From Malurus cyaneus samueli (lineage: Eukaryota; Chordata; Aves; Passeriformes; Maluridae), in the NCBI GenBank assembly GCA_009741485.1, contig CM019220.1, positions 23,636,225-23,700,224 on the forward strand: a DNA stretch of 64,000 bases, in the 5' to 3' direction. Positions 22,792-34,500 of this stretch are shown here, in pieces (position 1 is the stretch's first letter; each line of letters opens with the position of its first letter). The notes under the pieces are model-generated. The model did not search any database, had not been told where the DNA came from, and saw only the letters and a list, made by a program, of their open reading frames with translations. The position numbers and the translations under genes are program-made.

Positions 22792-25367
22792 AAGGTTCTA
22801 ATATTTGATCTCAGTTTTAGATGGCAACAGCATGCTGAGAGAGGTTGGATTCCTTCTACTTTTTCTGGCATCAGGATCCCATAATCAGGATGGAGGTGTT
22901 AAATAACACCTATTATATTAAATAATAGGACCATGCCCTGCTGCTCTTATCAAGGACAAAAGCAGAACACGAATAAAGCAGCGCAAGGCAAGTGAAGCAT
23001 TATCAATGGGGAAAATTTTTGTAGGCTGCAGATGTTAAAACATCTACTTTCCACCAAGGAAATATAAAGTCCTTTTTTACAACACTGAGCTGCAACCAAT
23101 TCAAGGCTCACCATAACAAGCTTGAATAATTAATTTCTTGTGTGCATTGCTAATAGGATGTTGCTAGTCTCAGACACACTGCATTACATCCCAGTTAGAA
23201 GGACAAATCATGAAAGTCATGGCAAGCTCTTGCCCAAATCCGTTGCATTAGTCACTACTGATACCTAAATTTATGTAATTGGAGTGGAACCAGTGATGCT
23301 GGTACTGTCAGCCCCCTCTGGCGTGATCTGCTCTTGGCTTTTTTCTGGTTTTTAATCAATCACAACAATCTCAAGGAAGCTGCACAATTTTGTGCTGCCT
23401 TCAGCTAGATATGCAGTCATGATCTGTGTATCCTCAGTGCTGAGCTGCTTTTGAGAAACCACTTGCAATCCTGTGCTAATGCAACAGGCATGGCACTGTA
23501 ATTAAAGGAACATGCTGTCCCCAAAAACAAATTACAGTATGTTTGAGCTATTAGAAAACTGAGCAAGCCATGTGCACTGGAGATTAAAAACATTGCAGCT
23601 GTGGAAAAAAGTCATTCCAGAGTGTATATTTGCCTGGAGATCTGAGATTCTGCCTTGTGCAGAACACCCAGCATCAGCATAATCCACATAAACACACTTA
23701 AGTGGTTGAGCTCACCACTGGAAGTATCAACTCTCCACCACACAGTATTAACCCAGTGCCTGAAAATCTTATCAAATGAATTGTAAATCCACTGCAACGC
23801 CGCTCTGTTTCCTCTTCACTTAGACTTTCCCATGTTTTTGATTTCACAGGATTTGTCTAATACTTGTCTAACACTTGTGTCATGCTTCAGTCCCACAGAA
23901 TTGCGACAGAATAAACTCCTTTTCAGACAGACCTAACCTTCTAGCTACAGTCGATGCCAAGGAAATATGAAGGTTTCTTTAGCAAACAGTTTCTGGTGAA
24001 GGGTCTTGGCTCAAATCAAGGCTCATATCAGTTATCCTTGCTTTTCAAGACCAAATTAATTTCAGTCCAGAACAAACGCTTGCTTCATCTTTGAGCTCCA
24101 ACAACCACATGACAGAGAGGAACCAGTGGAGCAGAGACCAGTGGTAGCATTTGTGAAGATAATTTGGACAGCACAGTTGGTGATACCATTAAAAATACTT
24201 TCAGGTATTACCAGGTTCGACAAATACTACTTGGTTCAACGAAGTGCAGTGAAATAGAAGGCATCCACTCATTTAATGCAGGCATTAGGGATGTTGATGA
24301 ATGAGCCTGTTGGATGAAGCCCATTTTATGGGGAAAAGCAATGCCTTAACCCTGTCTCTAATTAGCTGGGAAAGAGGCACGCAGAACTTCTGCCTGCCAA
24401 GGTGGGAGAGAAGACTGCAGGGAACATTAAGAGACAGGTTGGCAAAGCACAGGCAGAGATTGCTTGGCCTGGTGCTGCACCATATGCTCAGCTTCCCAGA
24501 ATAACAAAAAATCAGCTGCTTCTTCTTAGCCAGCAGCATTCCCTCAGGTCACATTTCAGACGTCACCCCAACCACCTTTCCTACAGGAAAAAAGGTGCTG
24601 CCGTGTAACTGCAGATACCAGGCTCTGCACAGCAGCCTGGCATTGTGCAACTTTATTAGAAATCTCAAGGGCTGGCTACAATAAATCAAGCGCTTAAGTT
24701 ATCACAAGATTCAATTTAGCAGTTACACAAGATGCAGCTGAAAAGATGCAGGAGATATCATTGTTCTTTTACACTCCAAATATCACAGTCAGGAAAACAG
24801 GGGAAGTCCTTAGTGAATGCTCACTGCTGAAAAATAATAGTTCTGCTCCCAAGGCAAAACTGCTCCAGCTCCATGGGCTTGAAATTGGAATATGAAACTG
24901 AGACTAAACATTCAGAAGCAGCATCAACCCTAATAGCAGAAAATTAGAAAAGAGGTTGTTTATACTGATTAGCAGAATGTAACAACAGACATCTTATAGA
25001 AATGAGCAGCAACAGAAATAGTCACTAATTTGCTGCTGAGCTGGCCTGGATGCATCACTAACACATATGTGCCAGCTATACATTTAACTGTTATAGAAGA
25101 GATGCAAAACATTACGGTTTTCTCGCAGTCAAGTGAAAGCTTTACTCTCTAGAGATGTCACACTTGTGCTGAAGCTAATCTTGTCCTTCAAATACATTTC
25201 AGTTGAAGATAAAAGTTCAAGCCCCCTTTTTTATGTTGTTGCAATTCCATCCCATCTTCCCTTAGCTTTGTCAGCTTTTTTTACTGCCATTACTCTAAGG
25301 TCACAGAGGGTTTGAGCTCCTGGGACACGTGAGAGTTGTGGAAGACTTGTCAGGTACTGGCATTAAA
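22792..25367. other. Intergenic unique sequence with a CTCF-like site
   Basis: There is no gene or transposon that I recognise. A CTCF-like motif lies at 23309-23325 on the minus strand. The remainder is AT-rich unique sequence. Confidence 0.5.
23309..23325 (-). promoter_or_regulatory. CTCF-like binding motif
   Basis: The minus strand reads CACGCCAGAGGGGGCTG. Aligned to the common vertebrate CTCF form GCCACCAGAGGGCGCTG, 13 of 17 positions agree, including the CCAGAGGG core and GCTG end. Single motifs of this quality do occur by chance in 64 kb. Confidence 0.4.
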
Positions 25368-25544
25368 ATTTGGCTGCCCAGGGAAGGTGTGGCTGCCCCA
25401 TCCCTGGAAGTGTCCAAGGCCAGGTTGAACAGGGTTTGGAGTAACTTGGGATAGTGGAAGGTGTCCCTGCCCATGGCAGGGGGTTGAAACAAGGTGGGCT
25501 TAAGTCACTTTCAACCCAAACCACTGTGGGATTCCATGATTCTT
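25368..25544 (+). mobile_element. CR1 3' fragment
   Basis: TTGGCTGCCCAGGGAAGGTG, ATCCCTGGAAGTGTCCAAGG, GGTGTCCCTGCCCATGGCAG and TTTCAACCCAAACCACTGTG, ending in a GATTCCATGATTCTTT tail. Plus orientation, 5' truncated. Confidence 0.95.
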
Positions 25545-28514
25545 TAAGTTTCAAGTTTTATATCTCTCAAGAAGGATCTGCTTCCATGGTTGGGTAGTCC
25601 TGAGGATCTAGGGAGGAGAGGTGGCAAAGCTCACATCCTCCTTCTTCAGACACACCTTTCAGAGCCAGCACCATCTTCACCTTGGCAGGAAATTTCCACC
25701 TCAGTCACAATTTTGTCATTTTGCTTAGTGCCGTGATATTTGTGTTTATGATTGTAGCAGGAGCACAGGGGGAGGTGGAAAACTCAGCGTTGCCATGAGG
25801 AGTGAACAGCAACATCCCACAAGCTCACAGGATCATCTCCCATCCAGAAGGCAACAGGAAGGAGTGGGCAGAGGAATTTCTTTGCGATGATGAATGACAC
25901 TGAACAACTTGTTTCGGGTTTGTTGTCTTTGCAAGCCCATACAGCAAGGCTGTACCCCCTGCAGCTTCCCTGGAATGCTGGCATTTAGGGGTTATCAGAA
26001 AGCAGCAGTTTTTATGATAATCAGTCATATTACATAAAATACAGCACCTGGGTACATCTGCTCTTTAAGCACCAATCACTAAGATCAAAGTGAACGGATG
26101 TTTCTAGAATGCCTGTATTTCCAGATGGAGATGGACAGTATATTCCTGTTAATTAAGCCTGAGGAGAAGAGCCGGGAAACAACTCTGAGCACAGCTGAAG
26201 AGCAGCACTGCTATTTCACTTCTAAAAATCATCATCCATCATGCTGCTGCTCCCTGTAAAAGCATTATGCTTATCCATAGCTAAACTCATAAAATTCTTA
26301 ATGGAATCAGCATGAAATGCCCTGTGCCTTTGAGAGAATTCCTTTTCCAGGCTGGTTTGCTTATCCTTTCATTCCAATTTCAACAACACATTTATATTCT
26401 TTTGCTTTCTGTGTTTGAATCTGGCTGCAAAATGTCGTGCTCCGAAGTTTGTGAAGCTCAGTGACATCAAGCAGTGAGTAAACCTTATTATATAGAAAAA
26501 AAAAAGTGTTGCTTTTCCCTAGCCAACACCAGCTTGGAAGGAGTAGCTGCTGCTAACAGTTCAGTCCCCTATTTACAGAGTTCTGAGAAGGTACAACACA
26601 CCTACTATGAAATGTATTCTCAGAAACCTCCTGCTGCCACCACAGCTACCACTCTGAGAATATTCCTTTCATGTGCACGCAGCACATAACATCGACAGTG
26701 TGAGCCTGACCTGAAAACCTGCACACAGAGATGAATATTAAGGGGAGTTGGTGTGAAAGACTAAGTGAAAATATGGGCTGAGTCAACTTATAAAATGAAT
26801 TGAGCTTTGGCGTAATGGCACTTCTCTTCCCAGCACCAGCTCTAAACTCATCAGTAAAGGTGGGATAATGCAAATTTGGAAGAAAGGTTCTCCCAGTGCG
26901 AGGGTCTCATAACAAACATATGCCTGATGAGATAAAAATATTAACTGGCTTATCTGTGCCTCAAGCCTCTGCTAGGATGGCTACAGAGCCCAGAGCAGTG
27001 TTATGGCACTGCTTTTTGGAAATGAGATGAAGCCATAAGAAACTAAGCAGCAATGGAACTAAGCACAGGGAACTGTGATGCACTTTGCTTTCCAAATTTG
27101 GACTATCATTACCAAATTATTTGGTAGTTTCCATCATTAATCACAGACAAGAATCCCCCTGGTTGTACCAGTGGCTCGTTTCACTTTCTTCTTCCTCATG
27201 TTCTATCCTTTTAGTCACTGGATTTCTCAGAAAGGAGCTTGCATCTTTTCTGACGATGTTACAAATCCCTGACAGTTTTATTTGCTGGGGAAGCACATGG
27301 CAGCTCCTCAGCTGCCCGTGGAAGTGAAAGCCCCTCCGAGAATAGAGGTTAAATCCTCATGACAACCATATGGTTGTGGGAAATGACTTAGAAGTATCTG
27401 AAGAGCAGGGAAGAGATTTCACAGGCAGGGCTGTCAGCTGTGACGGTCCCATTCACAGAGGAGTCACTGATTCCCAGACAATTAAAAAGACAGCGCTCAG
27501 GATTTCAGGGCAAAATGGACCAAAAAGACACAATTTTGTGCTTCAATTCCTCAGCCCACTAAGACTCAGTCCATTTCATTCAAAATGTGTCTTCTCACTG
27601 TGCTCAGAAGTATCTGAGTGAAGTTGTGGCTCCATAACTAATAGCTAAGAATAGTTTTAGCTAGACTGAAGCTGGCAGGACCATTCCTGACAAAGTTTGT
27701 TAGAAATGGGTATTGCCAACATCCAGAATAAAAAGGCAACTGCAGTCGGAAAGACGGGCTCATCAATGTGGATAACAGATGTGCTCTCGAAACAGGATCA
27801 TTTCTCAGAAAGTTTAGAGTGCTTGAATATTCCCTCAGTAGTTTTACTTGCTCATCTGTCTTAAAAGGGAAAGAAACTGGTTCTGGTTAGGACAGGCCTG
27901 CCAGCCAGGTTTAAGCTACACTGACCACCACCACAGCATTCCCATACAGATCAGACTCTCTGCTCACACCTCTCATGATCTTTACAGAAGGTAACACTGT
28001 TTCCTCACTCCAAGATTAAACATTCCTTCACTTAGAAGAATAAATTCCTGTCTCCCATTGAAGACAGGACAGTCTTCTACATTATTCTCTCTATGCATTA
28101 ATTATTTAGAAATTAATTTCTGGGGTCCCCCCAAGAAAAAAAAAAGTCTGTCTTGATGAAAAGGTACTGCTGCCCTACAAGTCAGTTCTTCCAGGGAACA
28201 CAACAGCACTCAAAACTCAAGCTAAAATGCAAACTTGGAAGAGAATGGAAGCAGGGAACAGGGTCAGAGGCTGAAGGAAAGGTTTTCTTCTTGTATAAGG
28301 ACCGTGGAGTGCTTGAACAGTGAAAATAAATTTCAAGTATAGCATGAAAACCCATCAGCTACTTATTTCCAGCACCCAGTACCCCCTCCTGTCTTCCAAG
28401 CTGATGATTTAACAAACCATAATGTTTAATGTTTCAGATGCAGTAATGCGGCCTGCCTAAGCTTTCCTCATGAATTCTGCAAAGGGCACAGGCACAGAAT
28501 AATCTGGGACTCAT
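25545..28514. other. Intergenic unique sequence
   Basis: No gene or transposon is recognised over 3 kb. Frames on both strands are short and unremarkable. Confidence 0.5.
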
Positions 28515-28583
28515 GCAGGGGATGGAACAAGTTGACCTTTAAGGTCCCTTCCCACCCAAACCGTTCTCTGATGATTCCATGAC
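28515..28583 (+). mobile_element. CR1 tail fragment
   Basis: CAGGGGATGGAACAAGTTGA, CCTTTAAGGTCCCTTCCCAC and CCAAACCGTTCTCTGATGAT, ending TTCCATGAC. This is the last 70 bases of CR1, plus orientation. Confidence 0.9.
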
Positions 28584-31500
28584 CTTTCCTGCATCTGCAG
28601 TAGGCCACGGAGCACTTTCAGCTGTGACACCCCAAGGCTGGGCACAGCAAACCCCTGGCAGAGCACATTTAAATTTTGCCTTGTGGACTCAGTGGGGGTA
28701 ATAATCCCTGCTACATCAAAGGAATGTCCTACCCAGGTTTCTGCCTGCTGCCCTGCAGGCCATGCCCCACTTTAGGGAACAGGATGCAGCTCCCTCGGTG
28801 TGGCAGATGGCTTCTTACTAAGGGCTGGGCAGCAAGTTCTCTGTGAGAGCCATCATTAGGGACCATTATCAGCTTTCCTTCCCTCTCTGTGAACAGCTTT
28901 TTGAGATTGTGCTTCATAGCAAGTGTTAAATCCCACACTATGAATTTCCATAGTCTGATGTGAGCAACCGCTCTGAGCCACAAGCTTGTTATCCATCATA
29001 TGTCTGCAGTGCCATTGCCTCCTGCTCCATCATTTTGTGCCAAATGCCAATGTTCACTCCAAACATGACACTTTTCAAGCTGAACATTGAATTACACTGG
29101 GTTTTTGTCCTGGAAGGGCTTTCCCCTTCAGCCATTTATTGAATTTGAAATACTACTACTCCAGTCAGGGCTCGGTGGAGTCTGTCAGAAGCAGAAACGA
29201 AACCCTGAGCAAGACTGCAACAGACACACGGCACGGAGAAACATATTGGGGGAAGTCTGGTGTTTGCTCTCACACCTAAAAAACACTTCTTCATGCACCA
29301 GATTGGTGAAGATTGACATCGACAGCAGAATTGGGGCGGGGGAGAAGGGTGATAAAGAGAGCTGCACGGCTATGAGGGTATTCCCGTTTCTCCACACTCT
29401 CATTTCCAGTGTAGGAAGAGTACTGAATAAACCTGAGTCTCACAATTTTTCTGAACTCTCCTTCTGTTTTGCTTCCAAATCCACAAGCATGTTTATCAGT
29501 ATAAGATCTGGGCTTGCAGCTGGCACTCACACTAAACTGTTCAAGTGCTTCATTGCTCCAACACTGTTTTCACAACCTCAGCCACCTTTGTATTTCATTC
29601 ACCAACTTAGAAACATACCAAACTCGCTATCATCATGGACAGTGGCACTTGTAACTTTTTTCAAGGGATTGAAAAACCTCCAAGTCTGTTGGCTGTATGA
29701 TCAATAACTACCAGACAATCTGGGCAGATTGCACTCAAGATAAAGGATGAAATGTTAAAAGATCTTGCAGTCAGGGTCTTGAAAAATGAAGTTGGCATTT
29801 GTCTAGCTGTCTAGACAGCTGGCACAGAAAGAAAAAAGAAGGCAAAGATTATCCCTTTGCACATGGTAAATCCTCTGTCTCTTTTTTTTTTTTTTGTTTT
29901 GTTTTTTTTTGCATTTAGCAGTTTTAAGTGAGCTGATAATGGCCAAGGTGCGGGATAAACTGTACTCTGTTATTGCCCTCTTTCTCACTTTGGGGGTTCA
30001 GCTTTCATAACTGTGAGCATAATGAGGCTTCTAACACCACTGTAGCGCAGTTAAAGCCACTGAGAAGCTGTACTAAGGGCTCAGAGGCTCAATCCAGGTT
30101 TCGTATCTGAGACAGTGTGGTGACAGGGACATGCAACTGTATCTATCAATTACTGATTAGGTTTCTGCTCACTTGATGTCATGATCATTTAGAAATCTCT
30201 TACAGCTTCAGCTGAAACATGGAGGACCTGTATCATCTTGCAAGGGAGAGCTGACTCGATTAATTCCCAGGCAAACTTGTGCGAACATTTTACATTTTAT
30301 ATTCCCATTTCTCTCTTGCGAGGCTTGGTTATTACATTATCACACTTTTTGTCAGAGCAATGGGTGGCTGATTGCCTTTAAGAACATTCATTCTCCCAGC
30401 CTGGATCATAATTATTTAGCTGTCCCAGTCAAAAGAACAAGATAATTAGGAACTGGAAGCCCGGTTCTAAAAGTCTTGAGAAAAAAACCCTGTGTTTCTC
30501 AAAGGACAGCACCTAATTAAACTCCTGTGGAGATCTCCGTGTACAGTGCACTGTTTCCTCAGGGACCTGTTTTTAGAAGGAGGTTATTCAGCTGAGGCAC
30601 CTCTTGACAAGGCAGGAAGAGCTGAGCACTGCTCCTTCTCAGAGTTTGCTGTTACCTGGGCAGCAGCAGCAGCCCCGTGCTGAGCCCGCTGCCTTCTCGC
30701 TAAATTATGTGCAGAGTTTGGTTCAGCACATGGCATTTTCTCCATATTCAGGGCAGTGTTACCCAGATCAGAAGCAAGTTAGGGAACCTTCTAGAAGCAG
30801 CTCCATGATCTGGATGGCAGAATGCAGGCTGGTGCCTTCTGGAGCTGCAGTGTCCCTTGGCATGTCAGGGAACGCAGTCAGTTCCTGGATTTGTGGCATG
30901 GGGGAATCCTGGCTCCAATACTGACACTAAATCACATTTAGAGAACTCTGATAAGAGGTGTCAGCTTTACAGAACCTGGGTATCAGTTTGGAAAAGGCAC
31001 CTGTGGAGGATTCAAGCAGCACAAAGCATGAACATCTCTGGAAGGGTTTGACAGAAGCACAGATTTTTCTCTGCAAATCCCAGGCCATGCAGCAAACGGA
31101 AAGGATGAGTCACACTGACCTCCTACCCAGCATATTAAATATGTTCAGCCAGAGACTGAAAGCTCATTTCTTTTATCCATTCACCCCTCCAGCTGACAAG
31201 GTCAGTCAAATGTCACTGTATGCTTCATCAGACAGAATTAGTTTAGCAGAGTGCTGGAGTCTAAGTGTATATTTTTTATACAGTGCATGCTTTTCTCTTT
31301 GGATGTGCTTAGAGTTCTGTTTCCAGCAAATTAATACATCCTCCTAATTAGTGATGGCAAGCTGCACGTTGTGAAGTTTTAAACAGGCATGGCTGCCCGT
31401 TCTCTTGACGAACCCAAGTTAATCAGCACCCAGCCTAACATTGTGCCTGAGATACATCATTGTGTTATAACCCCTTAGAAGTGCTCAGCAGTGTTTCACT

Positions 31501-34500
31501 GCAGCACAAACCACCTGGCCAGATCACAGAAAAGGCAAGTTCAGTCTGACAGCCCAGTAAAGAAGCTGTCAAGGTAAGGACACAGAAAGACTCACACCAT
31601 GACACCCCCAGGAAAAACCAGCTTCAGCTTAGATAGTTTTTGGTATTTAGTAACTTACCTGAGAAATCCCTGCTTGAAACAGCACCAAAATAGAAGCAGG
31701 TCTCCAGCTTTGCTTATCCTTCTGAGCTCTTTCCATTCCTGCCATTAGGCAGACATGCAATATTCAAATGTGCATGGACTACTGACTTATGAAAAGTACC
31801 ATAATATTCTGTTCAATTCCCTTTTTGTGTCTGGTTGTCACAGAACTCATGTTTCCACAGAACTACCCAACAGCTCATTTCAGAATGCTGAATTGTCTAA
31901 AGAGGGCTCATTACATGTGAAAATTAAGAGCAGGTAAACACAGGAGGTGACCACACTGACAGATTGATCACGAATAGTGTAGGTTCATATTTTCTCAGCC
32001 TAGTGCCCACATGAACTAACTGCATCTTGTAATTTCTAACAAAAAAAATTGGGGTTTCTTCAGTTGCTTTGCATAAAATGTGGAGCTGGATGCCAGTGCT
32101 AAGCAGATGAAATGTGACACCCAGTTAAAACCAACAAGAACCTTCACTGACTAACTTTAGGTATATTTAGAGAAAACTTTTTCTGGCGAAATTTCAGCAG
32201 TCTCCAAACTGATTGCTTTCAGGCTTAAAATTGTGTCCTCCCAACAGACTTTCTTCCCAGAAAACCTACCTGTAAAAAAGCGCCTAAGAATGTGAAACAC
32301 TCAAATAGCTTCACCAGTTATTTTATTTTCCTTTTTTATCTTGGCGAGGATATTGTACACCAGCTACCTGCAAGCAGTTTACATGAGATGAGAAACTATT
32401 TGTCCCAGAGCAAGATCTCATGTAAAACACTGGGGTGTTTTCTTTCTTTCAGCTGAGAGAGTCTAAAGTTTAAAGTCTGATTCACGGAGAAAACTATTTG
32501 CTTGTAAGAGTTCATCATTAGCTTGATTAGACCTGACCCAGTCAACTTTTAACACATTTTTATGGTTTATCCTGAGCAGACAAATGGTGAGTATCATCCC
32601 CAGGACTCTTCAAAAGGCAGCCTGGTGATAGACACTGGGACTGGTCATATCCACTGCCACTAAGAATTCCAGTCTTCTTACTTCAAACAGCAAGTTAGAA
32701 TGATGGAAAGAGATTGGCAGCACACAAAAGCTGCTCTTCCATCATATCCATTATGCCAAATCATTATAATTTTGCAGATGATTAATAAAGCCTGAGATCT
32801 GTGACAAACTCATAATTCTGTTACATCTTATTGCATCATGGATAGAAACAGGACTAAAAGTGGGCCATTACTTTGTGCCAGTGTCAGTCACAAACCCCCA
32901 CAATAACTCTGTTAACCTCAGTTGCCAAATGACCCCTTCTTGGAGAATGAGGCTCTTTGGGGCAAAAAGTCCTGTTCAACCACATGCATAGTGAAATTAT
33001 TCTCCATCCCTTGTACTTCTTTTTTTGTGCAGAGCACACTTTGGCCATTTTTGGGATTATTTTCTTCATAGCAGTGCCCTGTTTCATTCACTGTTACTCA
33101 GGTAACTTAACTACATCTTAGTTTCTGTTACTGCAATAAGAGAAGCTCCAAGTCACTTAAAAGTACTCACTCTTTCTACAGTAAATGAATTAACTGTTAC
33201 AGAGGGAAATTCTTCTGGGAAGTGACTCTTCACTTCCCTGTATTTCTTTGCAATGCCGTAATACTGTTTTGGTTATGGAGTTATTTCATTTATTCAGTCC
33301 TTCCCAGTTGCTTCCCCATTTTCACTTTGAGCCTCACTTCCTCTTGGCATTGTTTTCACAAGATTTAAGATGCAGAGTCACCACATAATGTTTTCCACTT
33401 CAGAAGAACCCAAAAAAGAACAGGCTGCCACCAGTACTGCAACATCAAAGGGACCCCAACCACAACCCTAGAGGAAACATTAGATCCTTCTCACTGCTTG
33501 GAACAGTCAATTTACTGCCAGAATGCAGAACTCAGTGTAATTATAACCTACTGAGGCCACTGATCCTTACGTGCACCCAGGCCAGGTAGAACTCTGATCC
33601 CTGTCCCCCAAAGCAGGGGGTCTTGGGCCATGAAATCAATGTTTTCCACCCATGTGAGTTATTCAGAATGGCATCAGATAACCAAGTTTCCAGGCAGGAC
33701 TGGTACATCCTTGGAATACGTTCTTAACTGAACTCATGAGTTTATTTAGATTTGATATATGTAATTTAGCTTGGCATTTATAACCAGTATCCTGAAGCCC
33801 TTTTGCTTGAGATTTTACCTCTGTTAATTCCAGCTGACCATGGCCTGCACCCACAGGATTTATACCACTCCTAAAACCCAGTAACATTTATATCTTATTC
33901 TAGGTATTAGCTTCCAATTAAAACTGTTTCCCTTAAAGAACAAAGCATAAAGATGAAATTAGCTTCTGAGACTTCTGCCAAGTATTTCATGTTAGATAAC
34001 CATTCACCATCCAGATTTCATGTTCTGCAAGGCAACAGCAACTCCAGGTCTTGCACATTCCTAGCAGATGCGCACATGTGTTTGTCAGCTGTACAAGGAA
34101 TGATATTTCTATCCTGTTTTCCAGGCTAAGGCACAGAACTACTGCTGCAATAGTTTCTCTCAGCTTTCAGAGCGCTCTACCCCAGGTTGCATCTATCTTA
34201 ACACTACAGAATCCCCAAAATTCTTCAGGGAATATTTAAAAGTCTGCTACACTTTTTTCATTCTCAAGACAGCACACCTGGCTGCAGTGCTGCTGCTGGA
34301 GACCACAGCAGATTTTTTTTCAGTGGATTTATTAAATTTTACGATGGTTGATTTGACTTTAAACCTTTCTGGTGCAACCAAGATTCTGCAGTCTGGAGCA
34401 GTGAGGATTCTGCAATGGTAGCTTTAAACACTTCCCACACAGGCCATCAAAATTCAGCCGAGGGCCCGAGGATAATGAGGCAGTCGCACTTGTGATGGCT

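Noticed and set aside
29087..29707. 206-codon plus-strand frame
   Set aside because: No recognisable domain, no promoter or splice context, and ordinary AT-balanced sequence. It is most likely chance.
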